Below, in pieces: positions 5,593 through 10,189 of a stretch of DNA of 10,189 nt (its first letter is position 1; every line of letters begins with the position of its first letter). The DNA is taken from positions 1 through 10,189 of the forward strand of contig JASLDD010000267.1 in NCBI GenBank assembly GCA_030151725.1. Direction: 5' to 3'. Position numbers and translations under genes: made by a program. Source of the DNA: Solirubrobacteraceae bacterium (lineage in GTDB: Bacteria > Actinomycetota > Thermoleophilia > Solirubrobacterales > Solirubrobacteraceae). The notes below the pieces were generated by a model. It was given only the letters and a program-made list of their open reading frames with translations. It did no database searches and was not told where the DNA came from.

Positions 5593-6051
5593 ATGAGTCT
5601 TGTAACCGCGTCCATCCATATCGCCGCACCACCCGATCAGGTGTGGGAGACGACCATGAATCCAGCATCACTGGAGAAATGGGTGACGATTCACCGCAAG
5701 CTCGTGAAGGCAGATCGAGGGACCCCGTCGGTGGGCTTCAAGATGGACCAGCAAATTTGCATGCGTGGAGTCAATCTAGAGGTTCACTGGGAGCTCGTGG
5801 ACTGTCGTCCCGGCGAGCTGGCTGTATGGGAGGGTCGCGGCCCGGCACGCTCACATGCCCACAGCGAGTATGTGCTCACAGCAGAGGACGGGGGTACGCG
5901 CTTTGACTATCGCAATGAATTCCGCCCACCGCTTGGGCCGATTGGAGCGATAGTCAGCAGGGCGCTCGTTGGCGGCATGCCGGAGAGGGAGGCAAACCGC
6001 ACACTGGAGCGGTTGCGCGCCTATATGGAGCGAGACAACAAAGAGAACTAG
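5593..6051 (+). CDS. SRPBCC-family protein (CoxG/polyketide cyclase-like)
   Basis: SRPBCC proteins form a deep hydrophobic pocket that binds lipids or other non-polar ligands. Seen here in 152 residues: SIHIAAPPDQVWETTMNPASLEKW (7-30), the standard START-like opening of a beta strand followed by helix and Trp. Then come alternating strands with GFKMDQQICMRG, VHWELVDCRPGELAVWEG and GTRFDYRNEF, and a long C-terminal amphipathic helix (about 121-148) ending in charged residues. The end helix together with VSRALVGG is typical of the family. No TM or signal peptide. The ATG at 5593 has no visible Shine-Dalgarno; conserved sequence begins right after it, so the start is secure. It sits 73 bp after the SDR gene and is likely cotranscribed with it; a lipid-related role for the pair is an inference. 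Confidence 0.88.
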   Translation: MSLVTASIHIAAPPDQVWETTMNPASLEKWVTIHRKLVKADRGTPSVGFKMDQQICMRGVNLEVHWELVDCRPGELAVWEGRGPARSHAHSEYVLTAEDGGTRFDYRNEFRPPLGPIGAIVSRALVGGMPEREANRTLERLRAYMERDNKEN

Positions 6052-6090
6052 TGTAAGGTCAAGTCAGTGCAAAATCGTAGAAACTAGTGA

Positions 6091-6095
6091 AGAGG
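6091..6095 (+). promoter_or_regulatory. Ribosome binding site deciding the GTG start at 6105
   Basis: AGAGG, 9 nt before the GTG at 6105. It lies inside the alternative reading from the GTG at 6087, and so argues for the later start. Confidence 0.5.
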
Positions 6096-6104
6096 ACTCA
6101 AACC

Positions 6105-6587
6105 GTGACTGACTTTCTTGACGAGAAGCGCCGCGAGATCAGCGATCGACTCAAAGAGCTGAAGCCCCTCGTGGATGAGTACACCCGCCTGGAGGCTGCC
6201 GCTTCGGCGCTGGCAGGAGTGGGCGGCTCAACCGCTTCCGTAAACGCCACAGCCGCAGCCCCCACCACCCGCCGTCGTGGACCCGGACGTCCCCGCGGGT
6301 CGGTCAACCGTAAAACCGCAGCCGCCGAGGCGACCACCACCGCCACCCCCAAAGCGGCCCGTAAAGCAGGCCGTCCCGCAAAACGTCGCGCCGGCCGTCG
6401 CAAAGGCAGCGGCACCCGCGCAGCTGAGGCTCTGTCATTCGTTCAGGGACAGCCCGGTATCACCATTCCCGAGCTTGCAGCCAAGATGGGCATCAAGCAG
6501 AACTACCTCTACCGTGTGCTCCCCGGACTCGAGCAGGAAGCAAAGGTCGAGAAGCAGGGACGCGGCTGGCACCCCAAGGCAGCTTAG
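6105..6587 (+). CDS. Probable nucleoid-associated DNA-binding protein: coiled coil, AT-hooks, winged helix
   Basis: Three parts are seen in 160 residues. Residues 1-37 are a charged helical segment (DEKRREISDRLKELKPLVDEY), likely a coiled coil for dimer formation. Residues 38-103 are a flexible Ala/Thr/Arg/Lys-rich linker with an AT-hook core GPGRPRG (59-65) and a second GRP-centred basic patch, KAGRPAKRRAGRRKG (87-101), both suited to the DNA minor groove. Residues 104-157 resemble a winged helix: RAAEALSFVQGQPGITIPELAAKMGI, then QNYLYRVLPGLEQ and the wing VEKQGRGWHP. By layout it resembles the Lsr2/H-NS type of xenogeneic silencer or a histone-like factor, but it is not Lsr2. GTG at 6105 is preferred because AGAGG lies 9 nt upstream; an earlier in-frame GTG at 6087 lacks such a site and would add six residues. 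It follows the SRPBCC gene by 53 bp and ends in two hairpins. Confidence 0.85.
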   Translation: MTDFLDEKRREISDRLKELKPLVDEYTRLEAAASALAGVGGSTASVNATAAAPTTRRRGPGRPRGSVNRKTAAAEATTTATPKAARKAGRPAKRRAGRRKGSGTRAAEALSFVQGQPGITIPELAAKMGIKQNYLYRVLPGLEQEAKVEKQGRGWHPKAA

Positions 6588-6602
6588 TTTCCAGGCATCA
6601 AG

Positions 6603-6624
6603 CAGCTGGCCGCTTGACCAGCTG
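6603..6624 (+). terminator. Hairpin after the DNA-binding protein gene
   Basis: Perfect 7-bp arms CAGCTGG (6603-6609) and CCAGCTG (6618-6624) with an 8-nt loop, 15 bp after the stop codon. No T-run follows, so alone it is a weak terminator; together with the next hairpin it may form a two-part stop or a 3'-end stabiliser. Confidence 0.4.
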
Positions 6625-6636
6625 AACAGGGACACC

Positions 6637-6668
6637 AAGGGGCGCGGTCGTCATGGCTGCGCCCCTTT
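6637..6668 (+). terminator. Strong GC-rich hairpin, likely terminator of the + strand run
   Basis: Perfect 9-bp arms AAGGGGCGC (6637-6645) and GCGCCCCTT (6659-6667), with a few further pairs possible inside. A short TTT then a T-rich patch (TTTGCTGTTCCT) follows, which resembles a factor-independent terminator. It ends the 4542-6587 gene run before the converging mdh gene. Confidence 0.65.
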
Positions 6669-6780
6669 GCTGTTCCTACCGGGCCAGCCCGCCGGGTGAC
6701 ACGAGTGGCAAGCGTGGAGCGGTGCCATTGGTGACCACCGGCGTGATGATGGCCCCCGTCGGTGAGACACCACACCCGTG

Positions 6781-6805
6781 CCTGACGTGAGGGATTCACG
6801 CCAGG
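6781..6805 (-). terminator. Hairpin downstream of mdh
   Basis: Arms CCTGACGTGA (6781-6790) and TCACGCCAGG (6796-6805) pair with a single A-C mismatch around GGGAT. It lies 57 bp past the mdh stop on the - strand and lacks a T-run. It may end the icd-mdh transcript. The remaining bases between 6588 and 6861 show no gene. Confidence 0.4.
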
Positions 6806-6861
6806 CCACGAGCTTGGAGTCCCATATAGCCTCAGCGCGAGCCAAAGATGCGGGACTATCC

Positions 6862-7845
6862 CTAGATCATCCCCTGCTCTTTGACGGTGTCGTGCTCCTC
6901 GGTTAGCTCGGCCACGGAAGCGTCGATCTTGGAGCGGGAGAACTCATCGAGATCGAGACCTTGGACGATCTCGTACTCGCCCCCTGAGCACGTGCAGGGA
7001 AAGCCGCTGATGAGACCCTCGGGAATGCCATAGGAGCCGTCGGAGGGAACGCCCATGGAGACCCACGAGCCGTCTGTGCCCGACACCCAGTCGCTCATGT
7101 GATCGATGGCTGCGCTGGCAGCTGAGGCGGCCGAGGATGCGCCGCGTGCCTCGATGATGGCTGCGCCGCGTTTGCCCACATTGGGCAGGAAGTCGCTCTC
7201 GATCCAAGCCTGGTCGTCAACTGCCTCGGCTGCGACCTTGCCGGCGACCTTGGCGTGAAACAGATCCGGGTACATGGTCGGGGAATGGTTGCCCCAGACG
7301 CCCATTTGGGAGACGTCGGTAACGGGTACATCGAGCTTGTTGGCCAGCTGGGCAATGGCCCTGTTGTGATCCAGTCGCATCATCGAGGTGAAGCGCTCAC
7401 GGGGAATGTCGGGAGCGTTGTTCATGGCGATCAGGCAGTTGGTATTGGCGGGGTTGCCGACCACGAGCACCTTGATGTCCTCTGCTGCGTGCCCATTGAG
7501 CGCCTTGCCCTGCACGGTGAAGATCTGCCCGTTGGCGCTCAGTAGCTCAGCGCGCTCCATGCCCTTGGTCCGTGGGCGCGAGCCGACCAGCAGCGCCACG
7601 TTGGTGCCGTCGAAGGCTTCGTCGGGGTTGTCGTGGAGATCGAGGCCCTCGAGCAGCGGAAAGGCGCAGTCGATCAGCTCCATGGCCACGCCCTCCAGAG
7701 CGCCCATCGCCTGGGGAATCTCGAGCAGGCGTAGGTCCACAGGCTGCTCGCGACCCAACAACTGGCCGCTGGCGATGCGAAAGACGATGCTGTAGCCGAT
7801 CTGGCCTGCGGCACCGGTAACTGTCACTCGTACGGGATTGCTCAC
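6862..7845 (-). CDS. mdh: NAD-dependent malate dehydrogenase
   Basis: The enzyme interconverts malate and oxaloacetate with NAD in the TCA cycle, in the cytoplasm. It is 327 residues, the usual length of the cytosolic-type bacterial MDH. Visible are the dinucleotide motif TGAAGQIGYS (10-19), Glu42 in LLEIPQAM (the acidic residue that selects NAD over NADP), SRPRTKGMERAELL with the substrate arginines R92 and R98 (89-102), VGNPANTN (129-136), LDHNRA with catalytic Asp159 and Arg162 (158-163), and GNHSPTMYPD with catalytic His187 (185-194). The start is GTG at 7845, giving MSNPVRVTVTG and preceded by AGGAG 11 nt upstream (7857-7861). The frame is open further, to 7986, but that part overlaps icd and has no homology. 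icd ends 58 bp upstream on the same strand, so they are probably one operon. Confidence 0.95.
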   Translation of the reverse strand: MSNPVRVTVTGAAGQIGYSIVFRIASGQLLGREQPVDLRLLEIPQAMGALEGVAMELIDCAFPLLEGLDLHDNPDEAFDGTNVALLVGSRPRTKGMERAELLSANGQIFTVQGKALNGHAAEDIKVLVVGNPANTNCLIAMNNAPDIPRERFTSMMRLDHNRAIAQLANKLDVPVTDVSQMGVWGNHSPTMYPDLFHAKVAGKVAAEAVDDQAWIESDFLPNVGKRGAAIIEARGASSAASAASAAIDHMSDWVSGTDGSWVSMGVPSDGSYGIPEGLISGFPCTCSGGEYEIVQGLDLDEFSRSKIDASVAELTEEHDTVKEQGMI

Positions 7846-7903
7846 GAAATGTTCATCTCCTAGTGGGTGCTGTGCGTTGAATGAGGTTCTTTGACGCGTC
7901 GCT

Positions 7904-9118
7904 TTAGGCGACGGCCGCTTGCAGGTTCTCGTCGATCGAGCCAAGGAACTCCTGCGTGGTCTGCCACTCCTGCCCGGAGCCCACAAGTTGCGCCAGGTCC
8001 TTGGTCATCTTTCCGCTTTCAACCGTCTCTATGCAGACCCGCTCCAGAGTGTCTGCAAACGCGCTGACGTCGGGGGTGTCGTCCATGCGCCCGCGCGCTG
8101 CGAGACCGCGTGTCCAGGCGAAGATCGACGCGATGGGGTTGGTGGAGGTGGGTTTGCCCTCCTGATGCTGGCGATAGTGGCGAGTGACGGTTCCATGCGC
8201 AGCCTCCGCCTCGACGGTCTTGCCGTCGGCGGTCATCAGCACGCTTGTCATCAGGCCCAGCGAACCAAAGCCCTGGGCCACGGTGTCCGATTGGACGTCG
8301 CCGTCGTAGTTCTTGCAGGCCCATACATATCCGCCTTCCCACTTCAAGCACGCGGCCACCATGTCATCGATGAGCCGGTGTTCGTAGGTGATTCCGGCAG
8401 CCTCGAACTCGGGCTTGAACTCCGCCTCGTAGACCTCTTCGAAGATGTCTTTGAAGCGACCGTCATAGCCTTTGAGAATCGTGTTCTTGGTGGACAGGTA
8501 CACGGGGTATCCGCGATCGAGGCCATAGCGCATGGAAGCGCGCGCGAAGTCGCGGATGGAATCGTCGAGGTTGTACATGGCCATCGCGATTCCGCCGCTG
8601 GGGAACTCGTAGACGTCCAGCTCGATCGGCTGGCCGGCGTCGGTGGGTGTGTATGTGAGCGTGAGCTTGCCCGGTCCCGGCACGACCATGTCGCTGGCGC
8701 GGTACTGGTCGCCGAAGGCGTGACGGCCGATCACAATCGGCTTGGTCCATCCGGGCACCAGGCGGGGAATGTTGGAGATGACGATCGGCTCGCGAAAGAT
8801 GACACCGCCGAGGATGTTGCGGATGGTGCCGTTGGGTGAGCGGTACATGCCCTTCAGACCAAACTCCTCTACACGAGCCTCATCAGGGGTGATCGTCGCG
8901 CACTTGACCCCCACGCCGTGCTCTTTGATCGCGTTTGCCGCTTCCACGGTGATCGCGTCGTCGGTCTCGTCACGCTTCTCGATGCCCAGGTCGTAGTAGT
9001 GCAGATCCACATCCAGGTACGGAAGGATCAGCTGCTCCTTGATGAACGACCAGATGATTCTTGTCATCTCGTCGCCGTCAAGCTCGACAATCGGGTTCTT
9101 CACCTTGATCTTGGCCAT
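7904..9118 (-). CDS. icd: NADP-dependent isocitrate dehydrogenase (homodimeric, subfamily II type)
   Basis: The enzyme oxidises isocitrate to 2-oxoglutarate and CO2 with NADP, supplying the TCA cycle and NADPH. At 404 residues it matches the subfamily shared with eukaryotic IDH1/IDH2 rather than the E. coli type. Landmarks: MAKIKVKNPIVELDGDEMTRIIW (1-23), SPNGTIRNILGG with S94, N96, R100 (94-105), R109, R132, YLSTKNTILK with catalytic Lys211 (207-216), DDMVA and DGDVQSD with metal Asp residues D251, D274 and D278, and EAEAAHGTVTRHY (303-315). R313 and H314 correspond to the pair that binds the NADP 2'-phosphate in human IDH1. STNPIASIFAWTRGL (325-339) is also typical. ATG at 9118 has AAGGA 7 nt upstream (9126-9130). 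It is first in the icd-mdh pair; TAGCAT at 9156-9161 is a weak -10 candidate. Confidence 0.97.
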   Translation of the reverse strand: MAKIKVKNPIVELDGDEMTRIIWSFIKEQLILPYLDVDLHYYDLGIEKRDETDDAITVEAANAIKEHGVGVKCATITPDEARVEEFGLKGMYRSPNGTIRNILGGVIFREPIVISNIPRLVPGWTKPIVIGRHAFGDQYRASDMVVPGPGKLTLTYTPTDAGQPIELDVYEFPSGGIAMAMYNLDDSIRDFARASMRYGLDRGYPVYLSTKNTILKGYDGRFKDIFEEVYEAEFKPEFEAAGITYEHRLIDDMVAACLKWEGGYVWACKNYDGDVQSDTVAQGFGSLGLMTSVLMTADGKTVEAEAAHGTVTRHYRQHQEGKPTSTNPIASIFAWTRGLAARGRMDDTPDVSAFADTLERVCIETVESGKMTKDLAQLVGSGQEWQTTQEFLGSIDENLQAAVA

Positions 9119-9183
9119 ATGCGAGTCCTTGGGGTCTGTCGGGGAGGGGTGGCCGATGCTATCGCCCGCGACCAGCTCCTATG

Positions 9184-9207
9184 GGGGAGACGCATACGCT
9201 CCTCCCC
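9184..9207 (-). terminator. Weak hairpin between the beta-propeller gene and icd
   Basis: GGGGAG (9184-9189) and CTCCCC (9202-9207) form a 6-bp stem with a 12-nt loop, about 73 bp after the beta-propeller gene stop on the - strand and ahead of icd. No T-run follows. It may separate the two transcripts. Confidence 0.3.
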
Positions 9208-9279
9208 GCCCCAGCCCAGCCGGCGCCGGTCACCACAGCCCCACAGGCCGCTACGCGATCCCGCCGAGCCTCTCGTTCC

Positions 9280-10189
9280 TCAGTGGTTCCAGTTGCCCTG
9301 GGAGCCGTGGCCAACCAACAGATGCGGTTTGCCGCCCCCGAAAGGAATGCTCGAAACCCGACCACCCGACGGCGGGCCCTCGAAGCCCTGTTCGTCGATC
9401 AGCACCGTCGAGCCGTCGCGCGAGAGGCCGCTACCCACAACGGACTGCCCGCCCACGGTCAACCGCTTGGCGCGACCCGAGGGGACGTTCACAGCCCAGG
9501 CTTCGCTCGTGTCCTGACCCTCGTACTCGGCCAGCAGCCTGCTCCCGTCCGCAGAGAACGCCAGCGGCACCAGGCCCTCGACCAACGAGCGCACATGCAC
9601 GCTGGTGAGCTTGCGCGGCCGCCCGCCGCCAGGTGCCTGCAGCCAGATCTGAAATACGGGCGCGTCGTTGCGGCGGAGGCGCTCGCGGTCATAGGCGATG
9701 TAGGTGGGACCCCACACGGGGTTGAGGCTGCGACCGTCGTGGGTCAGCTGCGTGAGCGACGCGCCGCTCGGCTGACTGACGTAGATGTTGGTCGCGGCGT
9801 TGACCGCCAGCGAGGGAGCCCGTCCAAAGACCAGGCGGTCGCTGCCATCGGTGGCGAAGCCGGCGCCGCTGATCGCACCGTGGATGACCGTCGTCACTGT
9901 GCCCGTCTGCGTGTCGATCACAGCAAGGCCGGACTGCTTGGCGATGTTCGTCACCGCAGTGGACATCAGCGACACAGCCAAGTAGCGGGAGTCGGGTGAC
10001 CACGCCAGCGGCGTTGCCGTGGCGGTTTCGAGGCTGAGGTATTCGGTTACAGGCGCGCCCGTCGCGGAGTAGATGGCGAGAGCAGGCCCCTGTTCGGAGT
10101 TGGCGGTCGCACCAAACAGCGCTGCTGCAACCAGCTGGCCGTTGGGCGACAGGAGCGGACTGTCACCCGGTCCGAGACGTTTGGGCTGG
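9280..10189 (-). CDS. TolB/WD40-like beta-propeller repeat protein, 5' end beyond the window
   Basis: The frame is open from the window's right edge (last full codon 10188-10186) to the TGA at 9280, giving 302 residues of C-terminal protein. Repeated blade-like units are seen: LLSPNGQLVAAAL, AWSPDSRYLAVSL, GLAVIDTQTGTVTTVI, VNAATNIYVSQPSG with LNPVWGPTYIAYDR, PVFQIWLQAPGGGRPRKLT, PLAFSADGSRLLAEYEG, AWAVNVPSGRAKRLT and GLSRDGSTVLIDEQG. This is the [W/F]SPDG...L..... pattern of TolB/PD40 propellers. Such proteins are usually secreted or periplasmic and mediate protein binding; the signal peptide and start would lie outside the window, so location is unverified. The end is short after the last blade (FGGGKPHLLVGHGSQGNWNH). 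The TTG at 9979-9981 is only an internal codon. It lies 161 bp upstream of icd, with no evidence that it belongs to that operon. Confidence 0.85.
   Translation of the reverse strand, partial: QPKRLGPGDSPLLSPNGQLVAAALFGATANSEQGPALAIYSATGAPVTEYLSLETATATPLAWSPDSRYLAVSLMSTAVTNIAKQSGLAVIDTQTGTVTTVIHGAISGAGFATDGSDRLVFGRAPSLAVNAATNIYVSQPSGASLTQLTHDGRSLNPVWGPTYIAYDRERLRRNDAPVFQIWLQAPGGGRPRKLTSVHVRSLVEGLVPLAFSADGSRLLAEYEGQDTSEAWAVNVPSGRAKRLTVGGQSVVGSGLSRDGSTVLIDEQGFEGPPSGGRVSSIPFGGGKPHLLVGHGSQGNWNH

Noticed and set aside
7846..7986. Longer mdh start at 7986
   Set aside because: It would overlap the icd 3' end, and MDH homology begins at the GTG at 7845, which has its own AGGAG site.
7919..8839. 306-residue open frame on the + strand opposite icd
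   Set aside because: It is the mirror of a highly conserved gene in GC-rich DNA, where antisense frames stay open by codon bias. Its translation has no domain-like pattern.
7904..9118. Eukaryote-like IDH as evidence of recent gene transfer
   Set aside because: Subfamily II IDH is widespread in bacteria, including many actinobacteria, and codon use looks like that of neighbouring mdh.
9181..9999. 272-residue open frame on the + strand opposite the beta-propeller gene
   Set aside because: The - strand shows repeated SPDG-type blades and continues to the window edge; the + frame has no recognisable pattern and is an antisense shadow.

Overview
The window is high-GC DNA with densely packed genes. 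It is very probably from an actinobacterium-like genome, and the gene families best fit Thermoleophilia/Solirubrobacterales. That placement is an inference from remembered protein styles: a cysteine-free FmdB variant, an AT-hook plus winged-helix DNA-binding protein, a YbjT-like SDR next to an SRPBCC protein, and an eight-residue-spaced Cys4 mini-protein. No rRNA, tRNA, CRISPR array, transposase or phage gene is visible, so this is a chromosomal housekeeping region rather than an accessory island.

Layout. Bases 1 to about 155 read on the + strand as the N-terminal part of a membrane protein. This reading breaks abruptly into the 3' part of rsmI (16S rRNA methyltransferase, - strand). Both genes are cut at the same point, so the spot is an assembly chimera or a real rearrangement. 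rsmI diverges from an LCP-family cell-wall ligase gene (+, 940-2118) across only 47 bp. The LCP gene converges on fmdB (-, 2371-2760), and the gap holds two copies of a palindrome spaced 84 bp apart. On the - strand, a one-TM membrane protein gene (3542-4000) leads into a TetR regulator gene (2856-3518) and then fmdB. Upstream of them lies a small gene for a Cys4 protein (4073-4327, -).

From 4542 a + strand run encodes an atypical SDR NAD(P)-binding protein, an SRPBCC/CoxG-like protein, and a probable nucleoid-associated DNA-binding protein with coiled coil, AT-hooks and winged helix. It ends in two hairpins. From the right edge, the - strand carries a TolB/WD40-like beta-propeller protein (5' end missing), then icd (NADP-dependent isocitrate dehydrogenase) and mdh (NAD-dependent malate dehydrogenase). 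icd and mdh are 58 bp apart and look like a two-gene TCA-cycle operon.

The genes do not form one pathway. Functional units that can be argued are icd-mdh (TCA cycle), SDR plus SRPBCC (possibly one split functional unit), and the membrane protein plus TetR pair. No clearly new multi-gene system is seen. The best leads are the paired palindromes between lcp and fmdB, the zinc-ligand-free FmdB, the small CX2CX7CX7C protein, the recurring -10 boxes placed 6-8 nt before start codons (suggesting leaderless mRNAs), and the broken junction near base 155.
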